Of a stretch of 63,480 bases of DNA, positions 18,029 through 28,058 are shown piece after piece. The stretch is from the NCBI GenBank assembly GCA_913047325.1, contig CAJWTP010000003.1, forward strand, positions 1 to 63,480, read 5' to 3'. This stretch comes from an uncultured Gammaproteobacteria bacterium (lineage in GTDB: Bacteria; Pseudomonadota; Gammaproteobacteria; PS1; Pseudothioglobaceae). The notes below the pieces were generated by a model, which was not told where the DNA came from, searched no databases, and was given only the letters and a program-made list of their open reading frames with translations. Each line of letters starts with the position of its first letter. Within the stretch, counting starts at the first letter, position 1. Made by a program: the position numbers and the translations under genes.

Positions 18029-18765
18029 TGGACTTTTCCGTTATTATTCCTGCCAGATACGCTTCGAGTCGCTTACCAGAAAAGCTACTTAGAGAGATTG
18101 AAGGGAAGACACTCATTGAACATACCTATTACAACGCTACTAAAAGCGGTGCTAAGCGGGTGATTATCGCTACCGATGACGAGAGAATTGAATCTGTTGC
18201 AAGTTCATTTGGTGCTGAAGTTTGCATGACTAGTGCCAATCATGCAAACGGCACTTCTCGATTATCAGAAACCGCCAATCTGCTTGGTTTTGAAGACAAT
18301 GAGATCATTGTAAATGTTCAGGGCGATGAACCGTTGCTTAGTTCAAAAGTTATAAATCAAGTGGCAGATAATTTACAAAAGAGCGACATGCAGGTGGCTA
18401 CATTATGCGAACAAATAACGACCGAGGAGCTCTATTTTGATCCAAATTGTGTCAAAGTTGTATATAATTCGCGCGGCAGAGCATTGTACTTCTCAAGATC
18501 GCCAATTCCGGCTTTTAGAGAAGGTTTAACACTGGATCTAACTCTTTGTTATCGACATGTAGGCATCTATGCATATCGAGTTGGCTTTCTAAGAATATAT
18601 GCAGAATTAGCCGCATCGCCTCTTGAAATGGCGGAAAAATTAGAGCAACTTACAATACTAAACGAGGGTTTTGATATCCATATTGAGCCTGCTTGTGACA
18701 CTACAGGTATCGGGGTTGATACAGAAGAGGATTTAATTAAAGTTAAAAAGGAATTAGGAAAATGA
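18028..18765 (+). CDS. kdsB: CMP-KDO synthetase
   Basis: Activates KDO with CTP for LPS inner-core assembly. It has 245 residues. The N-terminus [17 protein letters not shown] is the nucleotide-binding signature; [10 protein letters not shown] and [11 protein letters not shown] follow, and the C-terminus [10 protein letters not shown] is typical. Its start overlaps the ycaR stop (TAATG) and its stop overlaps folD (ATGA). Confidence 0.96.
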   Translation: MDFSVIIPARYASSRLPEKLLREIEGKTLIEHTYYNATKSGAKRVIIATDDERIESVASSFGAEVCMTSANHANGTSRLSETANLLGFEDNEIIVNVQGDEPLLSSKVINQVADNLQKSDMQVATLCEQITTEELYFDPNCVKVVYNSRGRALYFSRSPIPAFREGLTLDLTLCYRHVGIYAYRVGFLRIYAELAASPLEMAEKLEQLTILNEGFDIHIEPACDTTGIGVDTEEDLIKVKKELGK

Positions 18766-19595
18766 ATATTATTGATGGCAAAAAAATAGCCAAACAGATT
18801 AGAGAAGATATTGCAAATGAGGTCAAGACTTTTGAGCGACCGCCCGGTCTAGCTGTATTACTTGTCGGTGAAGACCCTGCATCCGCTGTTTATGTTCGTA
18901 ATAAAGAACTTGCATGCATTGAAGCAGGATTCTTTTCTGATAAGATTATGAAATCGGAAAATACAGCTCAAGAAGAGTTACTGGATGAAATTGAGAGACT
19001 GAACAATAATCCCCGTATTGACGGCATCTTAGTCCAACTCCCTTTGCCATCTCACATTGATGCTAACAAAGTTATTGAGCATATATCGCCAGACAAAGAC
19101 ATTGATGGTTTCCATAGCGAAAATATCGGCAAATTGGCGCAGAATAAGTCGAACCTGCGTCCCTGCACGCCAAAGGGCATCATGACAATGCTTGCTTCAA
19201 TTGGCTGCGAAGTTAGGGGCAAAGACTGTGTTGTCGTTGGCGCTTCAAATATAGTTGGCAGACCTATGGCGTTGGAATTATTGAATGCAGGGGGAACGGT
19301 TACAATTTGCAATAGTAAGACAAAAGATCCAGCTGAAAAAACCAGGAATGCGGATATTGTCGTTGTCGGTGTCGGAATTCCAAAACTGGTCAAAGGGGAT
19401 TGGATCAAGGATGGCGCGATAGTTATTGATGTAGGCATTAATCGCTTAGATGACGGTTCATTGGTTGGTGACGTTGATTTTGATGCAATAAAACAGAAGG
19501 CTGCAGGCATAACGCCTGTTCCAGGTGGTGTCGGCCCAATGACTATTGCAACGCTTCTTGAGAACACAGTAATCGCATACAAGGAAAGTCTATGA
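18762..19595 (+). CDS. folD: Bifunctional methylene-THF dehydrogenase/cyclohydrolase
   Basis: Interconverts methylene-, methenyl- and formyl-THF. It has 277 residues. Present are the active-site Tyr/Lys region ([12 protein letters not shown]), [24 protein letters not shown], the dinucleotide-binding [11 protein letters not shown] and the C-terminal [13 protein letters not shown]. It provides methylene-THF to metF elsewhere in the window. Confidence 0.97.
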   Translation: MNIIDGKKIAKQIREDIANEVKTFERPPGLAVLLVGEDPASAVYVRNKELACIEAGFFSDKIMKSENTAQEELLDEIERLNNNPRIDGILVQLPLPSHIDANKVIEHISPDKDIDGFHSENIGKLAQNKSNLRPCTPKGIMTMLASIGCEVRGKDCVVVGASNIVGRPMALELLNAGGTVTICNSKTKDPAEKTRNADIVVVGVGIPKLVKGDWIKDGAIVIDVGINRLDDGSLVGDVDFDAIKQKAAGITPVPGGVGPMTIATLLENTVIAYKESL

Positions 19596-19960
19596 AATTA
19601 ATCTTAAAAGCTTTACGTGAAGGATTGGGTCGACTTGTTATATTTGTAGATTGGATATTTAGTCCTCCTAGAATTGAAAGAAACGATGAAGATCAGGCCA
19701 AAATAGATCAACAAACAAAAGACATCAAGCTTTATCAGTTCTATGCTTGCCCTTTTTGCACCAAAACCCGGCGAACAATCAAACGTCTGAATCTTAAGAT
19801 CGAAACTCGTAATGCTCAAGGGGGTGAATATAGAGAAGAGCTTATATTAAAAGGCGGCCAGGTAAAGGTACCCTGTTTAAAAGTAGTATATGCAGGAGAA
19901 GTTAATTGGCTGTACAATTCAAACGATATAATTGATTTTTTAAACGAACGATTTTCGTAA
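19592..19960 (+). CDS. Glutaredoxin-like protein with N-terminal amphipathic segment
   Basis: Thiol-disulfide protein of the glutaredoxin/GST-N fold. It has 122 residues. Residues 1-24 form a short hydrophobic-basic helix ([14 protein letters not shown]) that may touch the membrane; the redox motif is Cys53-Pro-Phe-Cys56 (YACPFC), and the cis-proline region is KVPCLK. Its ATG overlaps the folD stop. The substrate is unknown. Confidence 0.85.
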   Translation: MKLILKALREGLGRLVIFVDWIFSPPRIERNDEDQAKIDQQTKDIKLYQFYACPFCTKTRRTIKRLNLKIETRNAQGGEYREELILKGGQVKVPCLKVVYAGEVNWLYNSNDIIDFLNERFS

Positions 19961-19984
19961 TCATTTTGCACTTAATTACTGGTA

Positions 19985-20362
19985 ATGCTATACATTCATG
20001 GCGGTAACTCGGAACAAAAGAAGTTAGCGCGACAATTGTTTCATTTCTGTAGTGAAGGTTTATTTCCAGACAGGGAAAATCTCACGATTGACCTTTCCAT
20101 CCAAAAAGTAAGCAAAGCCCTTGCTTGGACTGACTACGAGGGCAATGGTAAATTTAATGTTGAAATTGAAAATTCATTGGAAAGGAGAGCCTTTATCGTC
20201 ACTCTTTGCCATGAAATGATTCATGTCTGTCAATTTCTAAAGGGAGAAGATGTCAGTGAATCAGTTGCCTACGAGTTTGAGTTAAAGTTAGCTCATCAAT
20301 TTTATGAAGAGGAGTTGGCAAATCGTTTTGAAGAGAGCTTGCTCGATATTAATGACAGCTAA
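19985..20362 (+). CDS. SprT-like zinc-metalloprotease-fold protein
   Basis: It has 125 residues. The central motif HEMIH (76-80) in TLCHEMIHVCQ is an HExxH metal-binding signature, and the surrounding helices resemble the SprT-like domain. The protein is shorter than E. coli SprT (about 165 residues) and lacks its C-terminal cysteine zinc ribbon. It lies 24 bases after the glutaredoxin gene. A role in protease-type hydrolysis is inferred only from the motif. Confidence 0.65.
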   Translation: MLYIHGGNSEQKKLARQLFHFCSEGLFPDRENLTIDLSIQKVSKALAWTDYEGNGKFNVEIENSLERRAFIVTLCHEMIHVCQFLKGEDVSESVAYEFELKLAHQFYEEELANRFEESLLDINDS

Positions 20363-20368
20363 TACCTG

Positions 20369-21457
20369 TCAAGGCATAAAGTCTTCTAAGGCAGCTAGAG
20401 ATTTCTCTAAATCATTAATTGTATCAGCGGTGAGGGTTATATGGCCTAACTTTCTGTCCTTGCGTTCATCTTTGCCGTATAGATGAAGATGGGCGTTTTT
20501 TACTTCAAGAACTTTATCAACAGCGCCGTGTTCGCCAATTATGTTAATCATTGCACAGAACTTATGGTTACAATCTGTATCCCCTAGGGGTGATTTTGTA
20601 ATCGCTCTAATATGGTTTTCAAATTGTGAGGTATGTGCACCTTCTATGGTCCAATGGCCAGAATTATGAACTCTTGGTGCTATTTCGTTGACAACTAAAT
20701 TGTTGGCAGTTTCAAATGCCTCAATAGTTAAAACACCAACATGATCCATCTCATCAAGTATAGAACGCATATATTGCTCAGCTTTTTTTTGCAGTTTTGA
20801 ACTAATATTTTGTGCTGGCGCTATGGTAACCCTTAAGATGCCATTATGGTGGGTGTTCTCTACAAGAGGGTAATAGGCATGGCTGTTATCTGCCCCCCGA
20901 ACTGCGATAAGTGAGAGCTCCCTTTTAAAGTCAACAAATCCCTCTAGAATTGTTTCGACTCCATCCATACTCTTCCATGCTTCTTTGAGTTGAGTTTTTG
21001 AGTTGATAACAAACTGGCCCTTGCCGTCATAACCTTCGGTTGCTGTTTTGAGAATTGCAGGCAAGCCAATTTTATCTACCGCCATATACAGTTCTTCAAC
21101 AGAATTAACCATTTGATGTGGCGCACAAGGGATATTGAGTTTATTAAATAGAGCCTTCTCTCTGCCACGATGTTGACTAATATACAAAGATTTAATGCCA
21201 GGAAAGACAGTCGTTTTCTTATTAATATCTTCAACTATATTGACATTGGTATTTTCGCTTTCATAGGTAACTACATCTACGTTTTTTGCTAAATCATCGA
21301 AAGCATTACTGTTTTCACTGCTGATATATGAAACTCCTAAACAACTACAGGGTTCCTTATCTGAGTTAGCAAGAAAAGACATTTGATGGCCAAGCGGATA
21401 TGCTGCTATGGCAAGCATTCTCCCTAATTGGCCAGACCCAAGAACACCAATTTTCAT
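20369..21457 (-). CDS. purK: N5-carboxyaminoimidazole ribonucleotide synthase
   Basis: ATP-grasp enzyme that carboxylates AIR to N5-CAIR in purine synthesis. It has 362 residues. The N-terminus IGVLGSGQLGRMLAIAA, GYDGKGQFV and the metal-site NEIAPRVHNSGHWTIE are characteristic. It lies 3 bases downstream of purE. Confidence 0.97.
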   Translation of the reverse strand: MKIGVLGSGQLGRMLAIAAYPLGHQMSFLANSDKEPCSCLGVSYISSENSNAFDDLAKNVDVVTYESENTNVNIVEDINKKTTVFPGIKSLYISQHRGREKALFNKLNIPCAPHQMVNSVEELYMAVDKIGLPAILKTATEGYDGKGQFVINSKTQLKEAWKSMDGVETILEGFVDFKRELSLIAVRGADNSHAYYPLVENTHHNGILRVTIAPAQNISSKLQKKAEQYMRSILDEMDHVGVLTIEAFETANNLVVNEIAPRVHNSGHWTIEGAHTSQFENHIRAITKSPLGDTDCNHKFCAMINIIGEHGAVDKVLEVKNAHLHLYGKDERKDRKLGHITLTADTINDLEKSLAALEDFMP

Positions 21458-21460
21458 AAG

Positions 21461-21949
21461 TTATTCTTTAGGGTTGGGGTTATCTAGAACATCTTGTGTT
21501 TGTTCTGATCGGAATTTGGCGACCTTGTCTCTTATTTTTTTGTTGTGGTTGCCAACAATTTGTGCTGCTAGTATTCCTGCATTTTTTGCACCAGCCTCTC
21601 CGATTGCTAGAGTTCCGACCGGGATGCCGCCAGGCATTTGTACAATTGACAGTAGTGAGTCTTTGCCACTCAAGGCTCGAGACTGAACGGGGACTCCTAG
21701 CACGGGAACGATGGTTTTAGCTGCAACCATTCCTGGCAAATGAGCCGAACCTCCTGCGCCAGCAATAATAACCTCAAGTCCGCGCTCTTGAGCAGTCTCG
21801 GCATATTCAAACATTAAATCAGGCGTGCGATGAGCAGAAACCACTTTGACTTCGTATGGGACGCCAAATTCTTCCAACATATCTATGGCATTCTTCATTG
21901 TGGGCCAGTCGGACTTGGAGCCCATAATTACACCAACTAATGCACTCAT
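21461..21949 (-). CDS. purE: N5-CAIR mutase
   Basis: Converts N5-CAIR to 4-carboxy-AIR, the step after PurK. It has 162 residues. [36 protein letters not shown] and [11 protein letters not shown] are the class I PurE hallmarks. It is first in a purE-purK operon. Confidence 0.97.
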   Translation of the reverse strand: MSALVGVIMGSKSDWPTMKNAIDMLEEFGVPYEVKVVSAHRTPDLMFEYAETAQERGLEVIIAGAGGSAHLPGMVAAKTIVPVLGVPVQSRALSGKDSLLSIVQMPGGIPVGTLAIGEAGAKNAGILAAQIVGNHNKKIRDKVAKFRSEQTQDVLDNPNPKE

Positions 21950-22020
21950 TAATTGCTCAGGAAAAGAGAATAGTGAAATTATACCAAAACAACATCCCTG
22001 TCAGCTTTTAACTAGGTAGC

Positions 22021-22740
22021 TCAAACCTGTTTTGGTAATTCAAATTTATCATCAAGAAATGGCAGGTGGCCAGAACGTAGCGTATAAGTCTGCGTATTGT
22101 TATTTTTATACCAATTCTCAATGGTATCTGGAACAAGGGTGTCGAGAGTTCCCAATATAGCGCTTTTTGGAGTTCTAATTGATTTATATATCCCTCGTAA
22201 GTCTGAATTTAGCAAAATATCTAGGCCTATACTAAGTGCGCTATCTGATGGAGGGTATTCTTTGATAGCTTCGTATAGCCCCTTTACTTGGGTTTTATTG
22301 TTACTTTGTAAATTAACGAAACGTTTGAGGGTTTTGGTGCTGTCGCTTTTCAAATTACTAGCGAACTGATGAAATACATCACCCCTCATGCCCATCTTCC
22401 AATTATTGTTGTTTACTAAATTAGGTGTTGCGGCTACCAGAACTAAGTGTTCGATTGTTACTTTACTGGCAATATAAATGCTTAGTAAACCTCCCAGCGA
22501 CCAACCTAAAAGGGTAGATTTGTCAGGAATAAGTTTAATAATTTCATCACACCAATCATCTATACCCCCTTCGACATCACTACTTCTTCCGTGGCCAGGT
22601 AAATCAATAACGGTAATGCGGTAGCTTTGTTTATATCTTTCCACAAGGCTTTGAAAGATTTCACTACTAAAGCCCCAGCCATGGAGTAGTACTAGATTTG
22701 GTCCCTTGCCTGTAGTTTTATGCCATAACATCTTTGACAT
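22021..22740 (-). CDS. bioH: Pimeloyl-ACP methyl ester esterase BioH
   Basis: Alpha/beta hydrolase that frees pimeloyl-ACP for biotin synthesis. LVLLHGWGFSSE is the oxyanion-hole region, GWSLGG the nucleophile elbow, GTLDTLVPD the Asp region and SGHLPFLD the catalytic His. The ORF opens at 22758; I chose the ATG at 22740 because it best fits the BioH N-terminus (239 residues), but 22731 also fits. It overlaps bioF by 23 bases. Confidence 0.88.
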   Translation of the reverse strand: MSKMLWHKTTGKGPNLVLLHGWGFSSEIFQSLVERYKQSYRITVIDLPGHGRSSDVEGGIDDWCDEIIKLIPDKSTLLGWSLGGLLSIYIASKVTIEHLVLVAATPNLVNNNNWKMGMRGDVFHQFASNLKSDSTKTLKRFVNLQSNNKTQVKGLYEAIKEYPPSDSALSIGLDILLNSDLRGIYKSIRTPKSAILGTLDTLVPDTIENWYKNNNTQTYTLRSGHLPFLDDKFELPKQV

Positions 22741-23827
22741 TTTGCAGGAGTGATTCAATCTGTTGAAAGTTGTGGTTGGCTGACAATGTAAAGCGCAGAC
22801 GAGCAGTATTCGGGGGAACAGTTGGGGGGCGAATTGCGCTTACAAAAAAGCCGGCTTGAAAAAGTCTAGAGCTATAATTTAGTGCTTTATCGCTTGAACC
22901 AACAACTAATGGCTGGATGCCGCTGTGTGAAGGCTCAAATTCAAGTTTCAATGAATCAGCACAACTCCTGAAATAGCTTATATTGCTAAAGAGCTTTTCT
23001 TTTTGTTCGCCTTTTTTAATCAATTCCAGGCTTTTAACTGCCGCTACGCAGATAGCTGGAGAGATAGCTGTGGTATAGATATATGGGCGCGATTTTTGAA
23101 TCAAGAATTCAATAAAATCTTCCTCACCAGAAACAAAAGCGCCCATTAGACCTGCCGCCTTGCCTAAAGTTGCCATGTAGATGGATTGATGCGGAATGTT
23201 TGGTTCAAAAACACCAAAACCATGAGCGTCATCTTGCATTAATAGGGTGTTTGGTTTATCTATAATTGCATCTATCTGGTCTAAATCAGCTTGATCGCCG
23301 TCCATGCTGAAAACATGATCAGTAACGACTAGACCTTTGCCGTTTTGTTTCTTTAATTTTGTCTCAAGTGAGCCGATGTTGTTGTGCAAATATCGCTTTA
23401 CAGGCAAGCCAATCAATCTGTTTCCATCGATCAAAGAGGCGTGATTCAGTTTATCCTGAAGAGTCCATTCAATATCATCTCTCAGAGCCGAGAAGACACC
23501 AAGATTCGCGCTATAGCCAGAAGAAAAGAGTAAAGCCCTTTGTTGTCCTAAATGTTCTGCCAACTGCTCTTCCAGTTGGTGATGAGCTTCGGAGTGACCA
23601 CTTACCAGATGCGAGGCGCCTGAACCTGTGCCAAAGCGATTAATGCCATCAATCAGAGCCTCTTTTACTTGAGGATGATCAGCCAGTGATAGGTAGTCGT
23701 TAGAGCAAAAGTTAATGATTTTTTTACCGTCGATTAACATTTCAGTGTTTTGCGCACTCTGAGCGATTTTTCTTATGCGCAGTAAATCGTTTTGCTCTAT
23801 GGCACTGATTTTTTCGGAGAAATTCAT
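22718..23827 (-). CDS. bioF: 8-amino-7-oxononanoate synthase
   Basis: PLP enzyme that condenses pimeloyl-ACP with alanine in biotin synthesis. It has 369 residues. INFCSNDYLSLADHPQV, GTGSGASHLVSG and LLMQDDAHGFGVF are family motifs, and the PLP lysine lies in MATLGKAAG. It is first in a bioF-bioH pair; bioC, bioD, bioA and bioB are not in the window. Confidence 0.95.
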   Translation of the reverse strand: MNFSEKISAIEQNDLLRIRKIAQSAQNTEMLIDGKKIINFCSNDYLSLADHPQVKEALIDGINRFGTGSGASHLVSGHSEAHHQLEEQLAEHLGQQRALLFSSGYSANLGVFSALRDDIEWTLQDKLNHASLIDGNRLIGLPVKRYLHNNIGSLETKLKKQNGKGLVVTDHVFSMDGDQADLDQIDAIIDKPNTLLMQDDAHGFGVFEPNIPHQSIYMATLGKAAGLMGAFVSGEEDFIEFLIQKSRPYIYTTAISPAICVAAVKSLELIKKGEQKEKLFSNISYFRSCADSLKLEFEPSHSGIQPLVVGSSDKALNYSSRLFQAGFFVSAIRPPTVPPNTARLRFTLSANHNFQQIESLLQNVKDVMA

Positions 23828-23871
23828 GGTTTTATTTTAAAGAACTTATGGTCGATGGTTGACCAACTAAA

Positions 23872-24654
23872 TTAAATAAGGTTTTCCATCGGTGACGAGG
23901 CGCCTGCATATGCTTTTTTCATCATTCTGCCAGCTAAAAATGATTCTCTTCCTGCTTTGATTGCATGTTTCATGGCGGTCGCCATTAATAGAGGGTCGTC
24001 GGCATTTGCGATAGCTGAATTCATCAATACCCCGTCACAACCTAGCTCCATCGCTTTGGCGGCATCACTGGCACAACCAATACCCGCATCAACTAGGACA
24101 GGAACACTAGCTTGTTCCTTGATGAGTTTGATATTGTATGGGTTAGAGATTCCCTGGCCTGAACCAATAAGGGAGGCTAATGGCATCACTGCGCAGCAAC
24201 CAATAGCTTCTAGCTCTTTTGCAATTATAGGGTCGTCTGAGGTATATACCATTACATCAAAGCCATCTTTGATGAGTATTTTTGCAGCATCTATTGTTTC
24301 AACTATATTTGGATACAGCGTTTTTTCATCTCCCAAAACCTCCAGTTTGACTAGATTATGGCCGTCCAGCAATTCTCTTGCCAGTTGACAAGTTCTGACA
24401 GCATCTTTAGCATTGAAGCATCCTGCAGTGTTCGGGAGGATTGTGTATTTTTCCGGTGAAATTACATCAAGCAGGCTTTCTTCATTTTTGTCTTGGCCTA
24501 TATTGGTTCGCCTAATTGCAACCGTAATAATCTCAGCGCCAGAGTTTTCTGTGGCTAATTTTGTCTCTTCGAGGTCTTTGTATTTCCCGGAACCTACCAA
24601 TAATCGGGACTGAAAAGTACGTCCTGCAATAACAAATGGTGTGTCTTTTTTCAT
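23872..24654 (-). CDS. thiG: Thiazole synthase
   Basis: Builds the thiamine thiazole ring from DXP, dehydroglycine and ThiS thiocarboxylate. It has 260 residues. [46 protein letters not shown] and [18 protein letters not shown] match the family. It stands alone: the 120-bp gap upstream is too short for thiS, and no thiC, thiE or TPP riboswitch is nearby. Confidence 0.95.
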   Translation of the reverse strand: MKKDTPFVIAGRTFQSRLLVGSGKYKDLEETKLATENSGAEIITVAIRRTNIGQDKNEESLLDVISPEKYTILPNTAGCFNAKDAVRTCQLARELLDGHNLVKLEVLGDEKTLYPNIVETIDAAKILIKDGFDVMVYTSDDPIIAKELEAIGCCAVMPLASLIGSGQGISNPYNIKLIKEQASVPVLVDAGIGCASDAAKAMELGCDGVLMNSAIANADDPLLMATAMKHAIKAGRESFLAGRMMKKAYAGASSPMENLI

Positions 24655-24774
24655 AGCTGTATAAAGATACCATGCATGCCAATATTATGTGACTTATTCG
24701 GACAGCAATCTTTTCAATCTTAAATGAATTAATTGAGAATATTGATCGCGATTTAAGGATTTGGTTACAAAGTT

Positions 24775-25719
24775 TTATCTGGAGATGCCGGTCATTATCT
24801 GGATTTTATTAATAGTATTCGTGATCACACGAGAAGCTGAAAAATCTGGAGTTGCTCCCGAATTAACTTGCGCTACAAAATCATCAATCATAAGTTTGTA
24901 TTGGTCGCATCTGGGAAAACTAATTCTCTCGCCCCTCTCTAGTCCGCCTCTTAACCAGTATGCATGGGTAAGCTCAGGCGGGTTGACCGGTACATCAAGT
25001 TTTGCCCAACCATTGTCACCTAGGACGTGTAGGCTTTGGCAAAGCGCAGCATCGCCTGAGACAGTAAAGTTAAGAATCTCTCCATTTGGCCACCTCAGGA
25101 TTGCATCTACCTGCTTCTCTACATCAGACTTGCCATCCATCTTTGCGATAGCTGAAACGACTTCAGGGGTGCCATCAAAAAGTAGGCAACCAGTAAGAAT
25201 CGCATAGCAACCAATATCGTAAAGAGGACCTCCGCCAAAACTACTGCTATTACGATAATTTCCTTCTGGCTGATGTGGATAGCTAAAAATGAAATGGGCA
25301 GTCTGAATATTTCCGATATCTAGCTGTTGTAGCCAATGCCATTGCGGATGATGCCTAATCATATAGGCTTCTTGAAAATACAATTTACGTGTAGCGGCAA
25401 CACTTTCTAGTTGAGCTAACTCGTCCAAATTTAGTGCAACAGGTTTTTCACAAAGTACATGCTTTCCAGCCTTAAGGGCAGCTATAGAATATGGCACGTG
25501 AAGATGGTTTGGGAGGGGGATGTATATTGCATCGATAGATGGCTCAGAAAGCAACTCATCGTAGTTAGTTTCTGATGCATTCATGTAGATCTCTGGCAAT
25601 TTTTTTTGAGTGGGGTTTCTGCGGCCAATATGCGTTATTTCGTGTCCCGCTGCAAGTATTGCTGGTGCAAGATAATTACGAGCTATTTTAGCTTCACCTA
25701 AAATACCGAACTTCATCAT
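24775..25719 (-). CDS. Gfo/Idh/MocA-family NAD(P)-dependent oxidoreductase
   Basis: Likely sugar or cyclitol dehydrogenase. It has 314 residues: an N-terminal Rossmann domain (starting FGILGEAKIARNYL, where the usual glycine is partly replaced) with YIPLPNHLH and the family signature GKHVLCEKPVALN, then a C-terminal Gfo/Idh domain with GGGPLYDIGCYAI. The substrate is not predictable and neighbours give no pathway. Confidence 0.85.
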   Translation of the reverse strand: MMKFGILGEAKIARNYLAPAILAAGHEITHIGRRNPTQKKLPEIYMNASETNYDELLSEPSIDAIYIPLPNHLHVPYSIAALKAGKHVLCEKPVALNLDELAQLESVAATRKLYFQEAYMIRHHPQWHWLQQLDIGNIQTAHFIFSYPHQPEGNYRNSSSFGGGPLYDIGCYAILTGCLLFDGTPEVVSAIAKMDGKSDVEKQVDAILRWPNGEILNFTVSGDAALCQSLHVLGDNGWAKLDVPVNPPELTHAYWLRGGLERGERISFPRCDQYKLMIDDFVAQVNSGATPDFSASRVITNTINKIQIMTGISR

Positions 25720-25887
25720 GTTTCCCTTTCTTCTTAATAAAGTAAATATTGTATTAGTAATTTAATCAAACATTATGTCTTCTTGTGTCAAAGTAATACG
25801 AACTGAGACAGAAAACTAATTAATTTTATAACGAAAAAAACTTTTCATTAAAGCTCATAGCGACATTTTGTCTGATAGATGTTAAAC

Positions 25888-25917
25888 TTGAAACTAGTCA
25901 ACATAGAGCAGTATATT
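25888..25917 (+). promoter_or_regulatory. Candidate sigma-70 promoter for upp
   Basis: TTGAAA (25888-25893), an 18-bp spacer and TATATT (25912-25917) lie just before the upp ATG at 25933. The implied leader is very short. The rest of the 213-bp gap shows nothing clear. Confidence 0.45.
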
Positions 25918-25932
25918 TATTAAGGATTAATC

Positions 25933-26562
25933 ATGCCGGTAAATGATATCAATCACCCGTTAATCGCACATAAACTTGCCTTGCTAAGAAAGGAAGGGGT
26001 AAGTACTAAACAGTTTCGTGAGCTTGCAAATGAGGTTGCAAGTTTATTGACTTATGAGGCAAGTCGAAGTTTGCCGTTGGATAATTGCAAAATAAATGGT
26101 TGGCAGGGGGAACCAATAAAAGTGCAAATGTTAAGTGGTAAAAAGCTCACCGTAGTGCCAATACTAAGGGCAGGATTAGGCATGTTGGATGGGGTTATGC
26201 AGTTAATACCAAATGCAAAGGTTAGTGTGGTTGGTCTGTATAGGGATGAAGAAACTTTGAATCCTGTGGCGTACTTTGACAAAATTATCACCGATGTCGA
26301 TAAAAGAACAGCCCTAGTCATTGACCCTATGTTGGCAACTGGTGGGACACTTTTGGCGACAATTGACTTACTCAAGGAGAAGGGCTGTAAAAAGATTATT
26401 GGACTCTTTTTGGTAGCTTCTCCTGAGGGTCTAAAGCGAGTTTCAGAGCTGCATCCAGAGGTTGATCTTTTTATAGCTGCTATAGATGAATCGTTAAATG
26501 ATAAGGGATACATATTGCCTGGTTTAGGTGATGCAGGGGATAAAATCTTTGGAACTAAATAA
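25933..26562 (+). CDS. upp: Uracil phosphoribosyltransferase
   Basis: Salvages uracil to UMP using PRPP. It has 209 residues, the usual length. [14 protein letters not shown] is the family core, the PRPP-binding loop is DPMLATGGT (131-139), and the C-terminal uracil-binding [18 protein letters not shown] is intact. It is monocistronic, 370 bp from the antisense neighbour's coding start side and 150 bp before nnrS. Confidence 0.97.
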   Translation: MPVNDINHPLIAHKLALLRKEGVSTKQFRELANEVASLLTYEASRSLPLDNCKINGWQGEPIKVQMLSGKKLTVVPILRAGLGMLDGVMQLIPNAKVSVVGLYRDEETLNPVAYFDKIITDVDKRTALVIDPMLATGGTLLATIDLLKEKGCKKIIGLFLVASPEGLKRVSELHPEVDLFIAAIDESLNDKGYILPGLGDAGDKIFGTK

Positions 26563-26632
26563 TCTCCAATAGGAGTAGTATAAGTTCTGTTGTTGCTCTA
26601 TTAATTATTTCCAAGCCATTAGATTATTTTTT

Positions 26633-26648
26633 CTTGACTAAAGTCAAG
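26633..26648 (+). promoter_or_regulatory. Candidate FNR/DNR-type operator upstream of nnrS
   Basis: CTTGACTAAAGTCAAG is a perfect 16-bp palindrome containing TTGAC-N4-GTCAA, the CRP/FNR-superfamily spacing (FNR itself prefers TTGAT-N4-ATCAA). If the factor sits at -41.5, transcription would start near 26682, and a TAACAT at 26669-26674 is correctly placed as a -10. It lies 64 bases before the nnrS ATG. Confidence 0.7.
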
Positions 26649-26712
26649 GATTGCTATTGATTAGCCTTTAACATTAATTTCTTAATTTAGTTTAATAGAA
26701 ATTAATAAAAAA

Positions 26713-27882
26713 ATGAATCTATCATCAGCACTAGAACCTCCGGCATTTTTGAGCAAGGGTTTTCGACCATTTTTTCTTGGGGCAACATTTTATGCTTTAG
26801 TCTCGATGATTTACTGGGGAGTAGTTTATTTTTTTGGTTTTTCTCTAGATGTGGGCAACTTAACCCCATTTCAGTGGCACGCACACAGCATGGTCTTTGG
26901 TTATGCAACAGCAGTTATTGCGGGTTTTTTGCTTACAGCAGTTACAAATTGGACAGGGCAAGAGACAATTACTGGTCTACCATTACTAGTTCTATTTATT
27001 GTCTGGCTATTAGCGCGTTTATGCTGGATCTTTATTCCTTATGAACCTTTGTTTTCAGGATTACTTGATCTTGTATATTTATTATTTCTTTTTTTTGCAG
27101 TAGCTAGACCAATAATTAAGGTAAGACAGTGGAGGCAGCTGGCAATTATTTCAAAATTATTAATTATTGTATCGGCATATATTTTATTTTTCTTAGGGAC
27201 TTTAGGATTAATTCCAAACGGGGCTTATTATGGTATTTATCTTGCACTGATAACTGAAATAGCTCTGATTTTGACAATCGCGAGGCGAGTATTTCCATTT
27301 TTTGCTCAAGCGGGTCTTGGATTGGCTAATCCGCCACATTCTCCATTGTGGATTGATAGATCTAGCCTTGCTTTTCTTTTGTTATGGCTAGTTATGTTTA
27401 TATTCTTCAAGGAGTCGAGTTTAACCGCTGTTCTGTCCTGCATGGTATCAGCGATTCTCATCATAAGACTTTATTATTGGCATACGCCAGCTTTATGGAG
27501 TGCCTCTTTATTGTGGAGTCTTTATATAAGTTTAGGATTTATTGCCTTAGGTTTTGCCATGTTATCTTCAGCATATTTTATAGATCGATTACATTATTTA
27601 GGTATACATGCCATGGCGTATGGAGGTATCGGTTTAATAACATTCAGTATGATGTGTCGTGTTGGTCTTGGACATACAGGTAGAAATGTACGTGCAAAAT
27701 ACCCGCTCTTAGATTTGGCATTAATTAGTTTTGTATTGGGGGCAGTTTTTAGGGTGCTTTTTCCATTGATTTTTCCAGAATTTACAAGAATAGGAATGAT
27801 GATAAGCCAGTTATTCTGGACTGTTTCTTACTGTATATATATTTGGTTTTATTTACCAATATTAACTCAAAAAAACTTATAG
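26713..27882 (+). CDS. nnrS: NnrS family heme/copper membrane protein
   Basis: Inner-membrane protein associated with nitric oxide and nitrosative-stress tolerance in denitrifying and NO-exposed bacteria. It has 389 residues and about 12 hydrophobic helices. KGFRPFFLGATFYA near the N-terminus, FQWHAHSMVFGYA (WHAH at 55-58) and the late GLGHTGRNV are family hallmarks with conserved histidines. The palindrome upstream suggests induction by low oxygen or NO. No nitrate, nitrite or NO reductase gene is in the window. Confidence 0.92.
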   Translation: MNLSSALEPPAFLSKGFRPFFLGATFYALVSMIYWGVVYFFGFSLDVGNLTPFQWHAHSMVFGYATAVIAGFLLTAVTNWTGQETITGLPLLVLFIVWLLARLCWIFIPYEPLFSGLLDLVYLLFLFFAVARPIIKVRQWRQLAIISKLLIIVSAYILFFLGTLGLIPNGAYYGIYLALITEIALILTIARRVFPFFAQAGLGLANPPHSPLWIDRSSLAFLLLWLVMFIFFKESSLTAVLSCMVSAILIIRLYYWHTPALWSASLLWSLYISLGFIALGFAMLSSAYFIDRLHYLGIHAMAYGGIGLITFSMMCRVGLGHTGRNVRAKYPLLDLALISFVLGAVFRVLFPLIFPEFTRIGMMISQLFWTVSYCIYIWFYLPILTQKNL

Positions 27883-27900
27883 CTAATTGAATTGCAAATA

Positions 27901-27992
27901 TGGCGGAGAGAGAGGGATTCGAACCCTCGATAGGAGTTAAAGCCTATACTCCCTTAGCAGGGGAGCGCCTTCAGCCACTCGGCCATCTCTCC
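27901..27992 (-). tRNA. tRNA-Ser (anticodon GCT)
   Basis: A 92-base class II tRNA on the minus strand. The acceptor stem is GGAGAGA/TCTCTCC, the anticodon stem-loop CTCCC-CTGCTAA-GGGAG gives anticodon GCT, and there is a long variable arm, a T-loop GTTCGAATC, discriminator G and encoded CCA. Confidence 0.97.
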
Positions 27993-28058
27993 GAAGAAGG
28001 CATATTATACTGGAATTATTTTAGATGAGTATTTTAGTAATTAGGGTTTAATGAAATA

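Noticed and set aside
19052..19582. 176-residue open frame antisense to folD
   Set aside because: It is the reverse-strand shadow of a fully conserved folD and has low-complexity Ser/Pro/Thr composition with no start signal.
23957..24388. 143-residue open frame antisense to thiG
   Set aside because: Shadow of thiG; no ribosome binding site or recognisable domain.
24761..25207. 148-residue plus-strand frame opposite the Gfo/Idh/MocA gene
   Set aside because: Almost entirely antisense to a gene with clear family motifs; composition is that of a shadow frame.
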